Source: an uncultured Clostridium sp. (GTDB lineage Bacteria; Bacillota; Clostridia; Oscillospirales; Acutalibacteraceae). From it: DNA of 9,221 bases. The stretch covers positions 1-9,221 of the forward strand of contig CAKUYY010000053.1 in NCBI GenBank assembly GCA_934717555.1, written 5' to 3'. The notes beneath the pieces are model-generated. The model was not told the DNA's origin. It was given only the letters and a program-made list of their open reading frames with translations, and did no database searches. The translations under genes and the position numbers were made by a program. Each line of letters starts with the position of its first letter. Position 1 is the stretch's first letter. Shown here in pieces: positions 1 through 6,009 of this stretch.

Positions 1-29
1 AGCATTTTTGAATTGGTTTGTCGGGCCTG

Positions 30-431
30 TTATCTCTTGGAGAACTGAGGCGCACGACGGGCAGCCTTGAGGCCGTACTTCTTACGCTCTTTCATTCTCG
101 GATCGCGGGTCAGGAAACCAGCTTTCTTGAGAATGGGACGGAGGTTCTCAGAGTCATATTGCAGCAGCGCGCGGGCGATGCCATGACGGATGGCGCCGGC
201 CTGGCCGGTCACACCGCCGCCGGCTACGCGGCACACGATATCAAATTTCTCATTGGTATTGGTGGCAACCAGGGGCTGACGGACGATCAGCTTTAAGGTT
301 TCCAGGCCAAAATAATCATCAATATCTCTGTCATTGATGGTAACTTTGCCGCTGCCCTGGTAAACTCTTACACGGGCAACAGAGCTCTTTCTTCTACCAG
401 TTCCGTAGAAATAAGGCGCTTTATCGTACAT
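30..431 (-). CDS. rpsI: 30S ribosomal protein S9
   Basis: Small-subunit ribosomal protein S9, 133 residues, the usual length for the bacterial family. It sits in the head of the 30S subunit and its basic C-terminal tail reaches the P-site tRNA. The sequence shows the family hallmarks: GTGRRKSSVARVRV near residues 11-24, the glycine-rich VAGGGVTGQAGAIRHGIARAL block in the middle, LTRDPRMKERKKYG, and the characteristic terminal ARRAPQFSKR. The ATG at 429-431 (reverse strand) is preceded by an AAGGAGGAAAT ribosome binding site. It lies 18 bases after the rplM stop, the near-universal L13-S9 operon. No terminator is visible in the 29 bases after its stop, so the transcript ends outside the window. 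Identity is essentially certain. Confidence 0.98.
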   Translation of the reverse strand: MYDKAPYFYGTGRRKSSVARVRVYQGSGKVTINDRDIDDYFGLETLKLIVRQPLVATNTNEKFDIVCRVAGGGVTGQAGAIRHGIARALLQYDSENLRPILKKAGFLTRDPRMKERKKYGLKAARRAPQFSKR

Positions 432-449
432 AGTTTATTTCCTCCTTCC

Positions 450-878
450 TTACAGTTCCCAGGCTTCGGGCTTCTGGGCGGCATGGCAATGCTCAGCACC
501 GGCAAAAACGCGCAGTCTCAGCATAGCAGCACGGCCAATGGTGGTATCCGGGATCATGCCCTTTACCGCCAATTCCATTGCCTTTTCCGGTTTTTGAGCC
601 ATCAGGGTGTCATAACGGGTGGCTTTCAGATGGCCGATATAACCGGTATGGCGATAATAATATTTCTGGGTAAGTTTTTTGCCGGTCAAAACGGCATCCT
701 TGCAGTTGATGACGATCACATGGTCGCCGCAGTCAACATGAGGAGCAAAAGTGGGCTTATGTTTGCCGCGGAGCAGAACGGCGGCCTGGGCGGCTACGCG
801 GCCCAGCGGCTTGCCGGCGGCGTCAATCACATACCACTTGCGCTCTACTTGGCCAGCTTTCGGCATATAAGTGGACAT
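450..878 (-). CDS. rplM: 50S ribosomal protein L13
   Basis: Large-subunit ribosomal protein L13, 142 residues, normal for the family; an early-assembly protein that binds 23S rRNA. Family landmarks are KWYVIDAAGKPLGRVA near the N-terminus, LLRGKHKPTFAPHVDCGDHVIVIN, LTGKKLTQKYYYRHTGY, and the C-terminal RVFAGAEHCHAAQKPE. The ATG (plus-strand CAT at 876-878) has a perfect AGGAGGA ribosome binding site (886-892, read on the minus strand) seven bases upstream, which fixes the start. It is the first gene of the rplM-rpsI operon and is read from the promoter at 960-989. In many bacteria L13 represses its own operon through the mRNA leader; the leader here may do this, but that is inference. Confidence 0.98.
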   Translation of the reverse strand: MSTYMPKAGQVERKWYVIDAAGKPLGRVAAQAAVLLRGKHKPTFAPHVDCGDHVIVINCKDAVLTGKKLTQKYYYRHTGYIGHLKATRYDTLMAQKPEKAMELAVKGMIPDTTIGRAAMLRLRVFAGAEHCHAAQKPEAWEL

Positions 879-953
879 AGCTGTTTCCTCCTGTATTTTC
901 AGTCAATCATTTTCTCGCAAAACCCGCGAAAAACGCGGAAATGCTCAATTGCA
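879..953 (-). promoter_or_regulatory. rplM leader, possible L13 autoregulatory element
   Basis: This is the predicted untranslated leader between the promoter and the rplM start. On the minus strand it contains a CCGCG-UUUUU-CGCGG hairpin (plus positions 924-938) and ends in the AGGAGGA binding site. Firmicutes rplM-rpsI mRNAs are known to carry an L13 leader motif, and position and size fit. I cannot confirm the conserved core by eye, so assignment to that family is tentative. Confidence 0.4.
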
Positions 954-959
954 GGGTTA

Positions 960-989
960 ATCATACCACACCTTCTTCCTCTATGTCAA
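960..989 (-). promoter_or_regulatory. Sigma-A promoter of rplM-rpsI
   Basis: Read on the minus strand, a perfect -35 box TTGACA lies at 989-984 and a -10 box TATGAT at 965-960, with an 18-base spacer. Transcription should start near 953, giving a leader of about 75 bases before the rplM ATG. The strong consensus fits a highly expressed ribosomal operon. No transcript data were available to confirm the start. Confidence 0.8.
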
Positions 990-1129
990 GAGCTTTTCTT
1001 TATTATTTTAATTTAGAAAGTTATTTGCTTCTATTTTCTCCCTCAAACGCTGTTTTTCTAATCAAAGCTCTTTGGCCATTTTTATTTTTTCCCATTGGAT
1101 TCGTTTTTTCACTCAAACAACTCACCTAA

Positions 1130-1158
1130 TATATATGTGAATATAAATCACATATATA
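1130..1158. promoter_or_regulatory. Perfect palindrome with CRP-like half-sites
   Basis: An inverted repeat with 11-bp perfect arms, TATATATGTGA (1130-1140) and TCACATATATA (1148-1158), separated by seven bases. The core reads TGTGA-N7-TCACA, close to the TGTGA-N6-TCACA operator of CRP/FNR-family regulators but one base longer. It lies in the AT-rich region between the divergent rplM promoter and the lipoprotein gene. It could be an operator for the lipoprotein gene, a weak hairpin, or a chance AT-rich palindrome. Confidence 0.4.
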
Positions 1159-1209
1159 AATAAAATATATGAAATAATTTACTTTTAGTTTAAAATAATA
1201 TATACTTTA

Positions 1210-1215
1210 TATAAT
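1210..1215 (+). promoter_or_regulatory. Candidate -10 box for the lipoprotein gene
   Basis: A perfect TATAAT occurs about 90 bases before the lipoprotein start. No good -35 box is seen at the standard distance (TTAGTT at 1185-1190 is poor, with a 19-base spacer), so this is weak, or depends on an activator. The whole region is AT-rich and such hexamers arise by chance. Confidence 0.35.
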
Positions 1216-1303
1216 AGAAATAAGAAGGTGATTCCCTTGCAGTGATATTCCTCTTTCACTTTTTGTTCACTATCTTTTTTCTTTGAATCTGGGGGTGTGT
1301 TTC

Positions 1304-1987
1304 ATGAAGAAAACCATTTTCTCGGGAATTTTTTTTGCCGTATTTCTTTTTAGCCTGGTTGGCTGCACCGTCCAGGAAGTACAGCCTCCTGAAACGATCT
1401 CCATAGAAACTGCCTATGGTCCCTGTCAATGGGGGATGACAAAAGAGGAAGTATTCGAGGCCCTATCCATCCAGGAAGACCAAGTTCTGGAGGAAGAAGA
1501 CAGCGATATCGGAAAAGTTATTAAAATTTCTTGGGATAAACCGGTATACGATCAGCCTGTTCCTTATCTGGCTTTTTTATTTGACCCTATCGAACAGGTC
1601 TCTGGGGATACCACTCCACGGTTAATAGAAATTCGATTTTTATATGATAAAAATGCCAAGTTGGAAGATATCTGGGATTCTATCAAAAGCGTCTATGGAG
1701 AATCTAGCCAATTTACGGTAAGAGATGAATTTTCTGATTCGTACTCTACATGGGCTAAAAGTAGGCAAACCCTTCTCGAAGCTTTTACCCCTTCCGCCAA
1801 GGAAGCCATGCGGGAAGTCTGTAAAGATATTATCTATTCTAGTGAAGACGAGTTTGAGGAAAGCCTGAATGTCCCTTTGGTGGAGGTTTCCTCCTTTGGG
1901 GAAGAATATAAATCGGATTCTCTTTATATGATCCAGATCATGGGATCCAATCAGGTAATTGCTGAACTTTTAAATGCTCGCTCTTAA
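1304..1987 (+). CDS. Predicted lipoprotein of unknown function
   Basis: A 227-residue protein with a classic lipoprotein signal peptide: MKK, a hydrophobic run at residues 5-19, and the lipobox L-V-G-C with the acylated cysteine at residue 21. It should be anchored to the outer face of the cytoplasmic membrane. The start chosen is ATG 1304, seven bases after a GGGGGTG ribosome binding site; an in-frame TTG at 1283 would put extra residues before the signal peptide and is unlikely. The mature part is acidic and soluble, with a WGMTKEEVFEAL segment around residues 44-55 and a later LEDIWDSIKSVYGE helix. These resemble small periplasmic-type domains in other clostridial lipoproteins, but I do not recognise a named family. 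It stands alone, convergent with lepA and divergent from rplM, and is visibly AT-richer than lepA. Function unknown. Confidence 0.8.
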   Translation: MKKTIFSGIFFAVFLFSLVGCTVQEVQPPETISIETAYGPCQWGMTKEEVFEALSIQEDQVLEEEDSDIGKVIKISWDKPVYDQPVPYLAFLFDPIEQVSGDTTPRLIEIRFLYDKNAKLEDIWDSIKSVYGESSQFTVRDEFSDSYSTWAKSRQTLLEAFTPSAKEAMREVCKDIIYSSEDEFEESLNVPLVEVSSFGEEYKSDSLYMIQIMGSNQVIAELLNARS

Positions 1988-2145
1988 AGGGATTGCCTCT
2001 GTTCGTGTTGATTTTGTTTTCCAATTGTCTGTAAAGGATTCACACAGGATCATGATACGGGGCTATAACTAGCAAATCGCTGAAATCATGAATGAACGGT
2101 TCCCGGAAACATAAGGATTCTGTCTGATCTACAAAACATACGGAA

Positions 2146-2184
2146 AAGGCCCCAGCCGCATTCTTTTTTTGCGGCTGGGGCCTT
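2146..2184. terminator. Intrinsic terminator hairpin, probably bidirectional
   Basis: A perfect 15-bp stem, AAGGCCCCAGCCGCA (2146-2160) and TGCGGCTGGGGCCTT (2170-2184), with a nine-base T-rich loop. On the minus strand the stem leads into a TTTT run, so it is the better terminator for transcription coming from lepA; on the plus strand only TT then AAATTA follows. It lies between the convergent lipoprotein gene and lepA and probably insulates both. Confidence 0.75.
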
Positions 2185-2240
2185 AAATTATCGAAAAACG
2201 GCATGAAATAAAAGGACAATTGACTCAAGGTAGCCGAGGA

Positions 2241-2403
2241 TGGGGAACCCCTCGCTAGGGTTCCCCACAGCCAAACAATCCGACGGATTGTTTGGCATCC
2301 CCTCCCGAGCTTATGAAACGCTTGGATGTTTCGTCCTCTGCGGAGGACGCCTCGGGGGCGCCGTCCCCAAGACCCCTGCCACCTTTGAAAAGGTGGACGA
2401 AAC
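2241..2403 (-). repeat. Hairpin cluster, possible dispersed structured element
   Basis: About 160 bases packed with inverted repeats. Hairpin 1: TGGGGAACCC at 2241-2250 with 2258-2267, 10 bp. Hairpin 2: 13-bp arms at 2270-2282 and 2284-2296 around a single base. Hairpin 3: 2332-2338 with 2343-2349. Hairpin 4: 2351-2357 with 2365-2371. Hairpin 5: CCACCTTT at 2379-2386 with 2389-2396. A 9-bp outer stem, GTTTCGTCC (2328-2336) with GGACGAAAC (2395-2403), could enclose hairpins 3-5 in a cloverleaf, and 2315-2319 competes for the same strand. Hairpin 4 contains a position that is G-U on the minus-strand RNA but C-A on the plus strand, so the minus strand is favoured. It is downstream of lepA. Likely a dispersed extragenic repeat or structured RNA; family unknown. 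Confidence 0.5.
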
Positions 2404-2447
2404 TTTTATGTTTCTGCGCGGGTAATCCGGTTATTTTTAGGGAAAGC

Positions 2448-2467
2448 TAGGTGCGCAACGCGCCCTA
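2448..2467. repeat. Bulged GC-rich hairpin downstream of lepA
   Basis: TAGG (2448-2451) pairs with CCTA (2464-2467) and GCGC (2453-2456) with GCGC (2460-2463), with one bulged T and an AAC loop, giving eight base pairs. No T-run follows on either strand, so it is not a convincing terminator. It may belong with the larger hairpin cluster at 2241-2403. The remaining bases of the 1988-2507 gap show no gene that I can support. Confidence 0.4.
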
Positions 2468-2507
2468 CCGCAGGTGGGGAAAAACTTGAAAAAACTTTTA
2501 TCCTCTT

Positions 2508-4316
2508 TTATTCGTCCAATTTCAGCACTGACATAAACGCCTCCTGGGGCACTTCCACGGTCCCCAGCTGGCGCATGCGCTTCTTGCCTTCCTTTTGTTT
2601 TTCCAAAAGCTTCTTTTTACGGGTGATATCGCCGCCGTAGCATTTGGCCAGCACATCCTTACGCAGGGCCTTGACTGTCTCCCGGGCGATGATCTTACCG
2701 CCGATGCACGCCTGGATAGGAATCTCAAACATCTGGCGGGGAATTTTTTCCTTGAGCTTTTCCGCCATCTTGCGGGCCCGGGGATAAGCTTTGTCCGCGT
2801 GGATGATAAAGGACAGCGCGTCCACGATTTCCCCGTTGAGCATCATATCCAGCTTGACCAGGTCGGATTTCTGATAGCCCATCAGTTCATAGTCAAAGGA
2901 GGCATACCCCCTGGTGCGGGATTTCAGAACATCGAAGAAATCGTAAACAATCTCATTGAGGGGCAGTTCATAATGGATATCCACGCGGTCTTCCTCGATA
3001 TACCGCATATCCTTAAACACACCCCGGCGTTCCTGGCACAAATCCATGATATTCCCCACATAGTCGCTGGGGGCGTAAATATGGGCGTTGGCCATCGGCT
3101 CTTCCGCCTGCTGGATCAGGGAAGGGTCCGGGTAATTGGTGGGGTTGTCGATGTAGACCACCTCTCCGTCGGTTTTGGTGATGCGGTAAATAACCGATGG
3201 GGCTGTGGTGATCAGATCCAGATTATATTCCCGTTCCAGCCGTTCCTGAATGATTTCCATATGGAGCAACCCTAGAAAACCGCAGCGGAACCCAAATCCC
3301 AGGGCCACGGAGGTCTCCGGCTCAAAGGACAAGGAAGCGTCGTTGAGCTGCAATTTTTCCAGCGCCTCCCGCAGGTCAGTGTAGTGGGCCCCGTCCGCAG
3401 GGTAAATCCCGCAGAACACCATGGGCCGTACCGCGCGGTATCCCGGCAAAGGCTCATCCGCGGGATGGTCCGCATGGGTAACGGTATCGCCCACGCGGGC
3501 GTCCCCCACCGTCTTAATGGAAGCCGCCACATATCCCACTTCCCCGGCGCACAGCTCGTCCGTCGGCTCCAGGCGGGTAGCCCGCAGGAACCCGCACTCC
3601 ACCACATCATAGGTGGCACCGGTGGCCATCAGCTTGATCTGGTCGCCGGGATGCAGGGTACCGTCCATCAGGCGGATATAGATGATAACGCCTTTGTAAG
3701 CGTCGTAATAGGAATCAAAAATCAGCGCTTTCAGGGGAGCGCCGTTGTCCCCCTGGGGCGGCGGGATGGCGTGTACCACCTGTTCCATTACCGCCTTGAT
3801 ATTGATACCCGCTTTCGCGGAGACCAGCGGGGCTTCATCCGCCGGGATCCCGATGACGTCCTCAATTTCCTGGCGCACCCGTTCCGGGTCGGCGCTGGGC
3901 AGGTCGATCTTGTTGATCACCGGCACAATCTCCAGCCCGGCGTCCACCGCCAGATAAGTGTTGGCCAACGTCTGGGCTTCGATCCCCTGGGAAGCGTCCA
4001 CCACCAGGATCGCGCCCTCGCACGCGGCCAGGGAACGGGAAACCTCATAGTTAAAGTCCACGTGGCCCGGGGTATCGATGAGATTAAACACATAATCTTT
4101 GCCGTCATCCGCATGGTATACCAGCGTCACCGCATGGGCCTTGATGGTAATCCCCCGTTCCCGCTCCAAGTCCATATTATCCAATAGCTGGTCAGACATA
4201 TCCCGCAGGGCCACCGATTGCGTCTGTTCCAGAATACGGTCGGCCAATGTGGATTTTCCATGGTCGATATGCGCTATAATACTAAAATTGCGAATCTGTT
4301 CGCGGGGAATTGACAA
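2508..4316 (-). CDS. lepA: Elongation factor 4 (LepA), ribosome-associated GTPase
   Basis: Translational GTPase EF4/LepA, 602 residues from the TTG start, the normal family length. It binds ribosomes and is reported to back-translocate or remodel stalled or assembling ribosomes. Numbered from that start, G1 is AHIDHGKST at 15-23, the switch region RGITIKA near 54-60, G3 DTPGH at 81-85 with the catalytic His85, G4 NKID at 135-138, and G5 SAKAG soon after. The EF-G-like domains follow and the LepA-specific C-terminus ends in KKKLLEKQKEGKKRMRQLG and VPQEAFMSVLKLDE. An upstream GTG (4323-4325) is possible, but it lies inside the AGAGGTG ribosome binding site, which sits six bases before the TTG at 4314-4316; the TTG also gives the familiar short N-terminus. 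It stands alone with its own promoter and is GC-richer than the flanking accessory genes. Confidence 0.97.
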   Translation of the reverse strand: MSIPREQIRNFSIIAHIDHGKSTLADRILEQTQSVALRDMSDQLLDNMDLERERGITIKAHAVTLVYHADDGKDYVFNLIDTPGHVDFNYEVSRSLAACEGAILVVDASQGIEAQTLANTYLAVDAGLEIVPVINKIDLPSADPERVRQEIEDVIGIPADEAPLVSAKAGINIKAVMEQVVHAIPPPQGDNGAPLKALIFDSYYDAYKGVIIYIRLMDGTLHPGDQIKLMATGATYDVVECGFLRATRLEPTDELCAGEVGYVAASIKTVGDARVGDTVTHADHPADEPLPGYRAVRPMVFCGIYPADGAHYTDLREALEKLQLNDASLSFEPETSVALGFGFRCGFLGLLHMEIIQERLEREYNLDLITTAPSVIYRITKTDGEVVYIDNPTNYPDPSLIQQAEEPMANAHIYAPSDYVGNIMDLCQERRGVFKDMRYIEEDRVDIHYELPLNEIVYDFFDVLKSRTRGYASFDYELMGYQKSDLVKLDMMLNGEIVDALSFIIHADKAYPRARKMAEKLKEKIPRQMFEIPIQACIGGKIIARETVKALRKDVLAKCYGGDITRKKKLLEKQKEGKKRMRQLGTVEVPQEAFMSVLKLDE

Positions 4317-4350
4317 GGCGATCACCTCTGGACAAAAATGTTATTTGTTT

Positions 4351-4379
4351 ATTATATCATAGGTTATTTTGCTTGACAA
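4351..4379 (-). promoter_or_regulatory. Sigma-A promoter of lepA
   Basis: On the minus strand, TTGTCA (4379-4374) and a perfect TATAAT (4356-4351) are separated by 17 bases, a near-consensus sigma-A promoter. Transcription should start near 4344, leaving a leader of about 28 bases before the TTG start. This short leader also supports translation from the binding site at about 4322-4328. Confidence 0.8.
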
Positions 4380-4493
4380 TGAGCGGATTCTTTCATCCTT
4401 GCCCGAAATAAGTACCATTTTAGTTTCACAAAAAGGCCGTCCCTCTCTTCCGAATAGCCTGAAGATAAACCGCGCTATCCATCTCTTCTCTCC

Positions 4494-4522
4494 TTGAAGG
4501 AAATACCAAAACATTGTATAGT
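4494..4522 (+). promoter_or_regulatory. Candidate promoter of the acetyltransferase gene
   Basis: TTGAAG (4494-4499) and TATAGT (4517-4522) with a 17-base spacer form a plausible sigma-A promoter about 80 bases before the acetyltransferase start. It is the best-spaced pair in the gap between lepA and this gene. The rest of that gap (4380-4493) shows nothing I can identify. Confidence 0.5.
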
Positions 4523-4601
4523 AGGAACAATAAAAATGAAATTGGTTTCACGAATGATTTTGAACTGACAGCAGATCGATAAAGGGAGAAAAGGAACCGC
4601 G

Positions 4602-5042
4602 ATGCGTATACAAGAATTAAATATGGATAATATCGAAGATATAAAAAAACTTATGATTGCTATTTTTTCAAGGGAACCCTGGAACGATAAATGGACGGAC
4701 GATCAGCTTTATAGGTATATTAGCGAGTTAATAGGAAATAAAAATTCCTTATCTTTCGGCTTTTATCAAAATGAGGTTTTCCTGGGAATGGCTTTGGGAA
4801 AAATAAAAAGCTGGTATGCGGGAACAGAATACTGGATTGATGAGTTTGGTATCCTTCCTGAAATGCAGCAAAGCGGGATTGGCTCAGAATTTATGAGGGA
4901 GATAGAAAAGGCATTAGTAAAAAAAGGAATTGCCCATATTGTGCTGCTTACAGAAAGGGGTGTTCCCGCATACCATTTCTATCAAAAAAACGGTTTTGAA
5001 GAAAAAGAAGAAACCGCTTTCTTTGTAAAATCCATTTGTTAA
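4602..5042 (+). CDS. GNAT-family N-acetyltransferase
   Basis: A 146-residue single-domain GCN5-related N-acetyltransferase, which moves an acetyl group from acetyl-CoA to an amine. The acetyl-CoA pyrophosphate-binding motif Q-x-x-G-x-G appears as QQSGIG at residues 89-94, after the beta strand YWIDEFGILPEM. The C-terminal AYHFYQKNGFEE (123-134) is the typical motif B end, with Tyr127 in the position of the usual general acid. No signal peptide or membrane segment, so cytoplasmic. The start ATG 4602 follows AAGGA at 4591-4595. The substrate cannot be read from the sequence; small GNATs of this shape include aminoglycoside 6'-acetyltransferases, but also many enzymes with unrelated substrates, so no resistance role is claimed. 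It is a single gene, AT-rich compared with lepA and the downstream operon, which suggests an accessory or transferred gene. Confidence 0.9.
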   Translation: MRIQELNMDNIEDIKKLMIAIFSREPWNDKWTDDQLYRYISELIGNKNSLSFGFYQNEVFLGMALGKIKSWYAGTEYWIDEFGILPEMQQSGIGSEFMREIEKALVKKGIAHIVLLTERGVPAYHFYQKNGFEEKEETAFFVKSIC

Positions 5043-5043
5043 T

Positions 5044-5160
5044 TTCCCTTCCTGAAACGATACCGAAGCATGGCCAGCAGGAATCAGGGAATGTGTTAAG
5101 AAAAGCCGGCGGGATAACGGAACCCTTTGTGTAGGCGGGTAGAGCACAATTGTCATGTTT
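5044..5160 (+). other. Possible remnant of a structured mobile RNA
   Basis: Directly after the acetyltransferase stop, the sequence is non-coding and more GC-rich than that gene. TTCCCT (5044-5049) with AGGGAA (5086-5091), and the adjacent TCCTG with CAGGA, make a long bulged stem without a T-run, so it is not a good terminator. The purine-rich text that follows, including TGTGTTAAGAAAAGCC and TAACGGAACCC, reminds me of domain I of bacterial group II introns. No reverse transcriptase or domain V is present, so it would be a fragment. This is recalled resemblance, not an alignment. Confidence 0.3.
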
Positions 5161-5166
5161 CTCTAT

Positions 5167-5243
5167 TTTATGAATGTTCAACCTTTTTGTATGGATATTC
5201 TTTATAAAACGTTCACCATTTTACACAAGGGGTGCTTTATAAT
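5167..5243 (+). promoter_or_regulatory. Operon promoter with imperfect direct repeats
   Basis: A perfect -10 box TATAAT lies at 5238-5243, about 78 bases before the response-regulator start, but no good -35 box is found 16-18 bases upstream. Instead two imperfect copies of a roughly 21-base direct repeat lie upstream, at 5167-5187 and 5201-5222, sharing TTTAT, GTTCA-N-C-N-TTTT. The second copy covers the -35 region. OmpR-family regulators bind direct repeats, and a weak -35 box is typical of promoters they activate, so autoregulation is plausible. A GC-rich bulged hairpin (5267-5274 with 5288-5298) lies in the leader before the ribosome binding site. Confidence 0.5.
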
Positions 5244-5320
5244 CAAATATAGTAATTGCGGACAGGCAGCCGCCAGGCATTTGCAGGGGCGGCCGCTGGG
5301 TAAAAAAGGAGAGTCATGCC

Positions 5321-6007
5321 ATGGATATGGATAAAATTTTAATTGTGGACGACGACCAGAATATCTGTGAACTGCTGCGCCTCTATATTGAAAAAGAAGG
5401 TTTTTCCACCGTCATTGCCAATGATGGCAAGCAGGCGCTGGAGATCTTTGAAGAGGAAAACCCTGTTTTAATTATGTTGGATATCATGCTTCCCGGTCTA
5501 GACGGCTGGCAGGTGTGCCGGGAGATCCGGAAAAAATCTCAAGTGCCCATCATTATGCTCACTGCCAAGGGGGAAGTATTCGACAAGGTGCTCGGCTTGG
5601 AACTGGGCGCGGACGACTATGTGGTAAAGCCTTTTGAGGCCAAGGAAGTGGTGGCCCGTATCAAGGCGGTGCTGCGCCGTAGCGGCCAACAGGGAGAAGC
5701 GGTAAAAGAAGTCAAATATGACAAATTGTCCATTAATCTCACCAATTACGAGTTGAAAGTGAATGGCGTACAAGTGGATACCCCTCCCAAAGAGATGGAG
5801 CTTATTTATCATTTGGCCAGCAATCCCAACCGTGTCTTTACCAGGGACCAGCTTCTGGATGAGGTTTGGGGATTCGATTATTACGGGGATTCCCGTACAG
5901 TGGATGTGCACGTCAAACGCCTGCGCGAGAAGCTGGAAGGCGTTTCGGATAAATGGGCGCTCAAAACCGTGTGGGGTGTGGGATATAAATTCGAGGTGAA
6001 AGAATAG
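5321..6007 (+). CDS. OmpR/PhoB-family response regulator
   Basis: A 228-residue two-component response regulator, cytoplasmic, that binds DNA when phosphorylated. The receiver domain (about residues 4-118) has the acidic pair Asp11-Asp12, phospho-acceptor Asp54 in LDIMLPGLDG, Thr81 in IIMLTAKGE and Lys103 in VVKPF: all key residues are intact. The C-terminal winged-helix domain (about 130-228) shows PPKEMELIYHLASNPNRVFTRDQLLDEVWG, the RTVDVHVKRLREKL recognition helix and the WGVGYKFE hairpin typical of OmpR/PhoB members. Start ATG 5321 has AAAGGAGAG seven bases upstream; a second in-frame ATG at 5327 is less well spaced. The kinase gene starts two bases after its stop, so the two are translationally linked and probably form one pair. 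The closest named relatives would be WalR/PhoP-type regulators, but orthology cannot be settled by eye. Confidence 0.95.
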   Translation: MDMDKILIVDDDQNICELLRLYIEKEGFSTVIANDGKQALEIFEEENPVLIMLDIMLPGLDGWQVCREIRKKSQVPIIMLTAKGEVFDKVLGLELGADDYVVKPFEAKEVVARIKAVLRRSGQQGEAVKEVKYDKLSINLTNYELKVNGVQVDTPPKEMELIYHLASNPNRVFTRDQLLDEVWGFDYYGDSRTVDVHVKRLREKLEGVSDKWALKTVWGVGYKFEVKE

Positions 6008-6009
6008 CA

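Noticed and set aside
483..1129. Plus-strand open frames opposite rplM and its promoter
   Set aside because: They are reverse-strand shadows of rplM and of the leader; the minus-strand ribosomal proteins are unambiguous.
1222..1246. A mini-ORF (GTG or TTG followed by a few codons) after an AAGGTG in the lipoprotein leader
   Set aside because: Only two to five codons with no attenuator-like hairpin following; too little to support a leader peptide.
1241..1265. AGTGA/TCACT inverted repeat followed by TTTTT before the lipoprotein gene
   Set aside because: The stem is only 5 bp and AT-rich with a 10-base loop; too weak for a terminator or riboswitch expression platform.
2040..2228. A 62-codon minus-strand open frame downstream of lepA
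   Set aside because: It runs through the perfect terminator hairpin at 2146-2184, lacks a convincing ribosome binding site and encodes no recognisable domain.
2240..2425. A 61-codon plus-strand open frame
   Set aside because: It lies almost wholly within the hairpin cluster, and its sequence is explained by the inverted repeats; no ribosome binding site.
2595..4187. Long plus-strand open frames opposite lepA
   Set aside because: Mirror frames caused by the GC-rich codon use of lepA; their translations show no domain and no start signals.
4914..5181. Two overlapping minus-strand open frames across the end of the acetyltransferase gene
   Set aside because: They are antisense to the acetyltransferase and to the bulged stem behind it, lack ribosome binding sites and show no domain.
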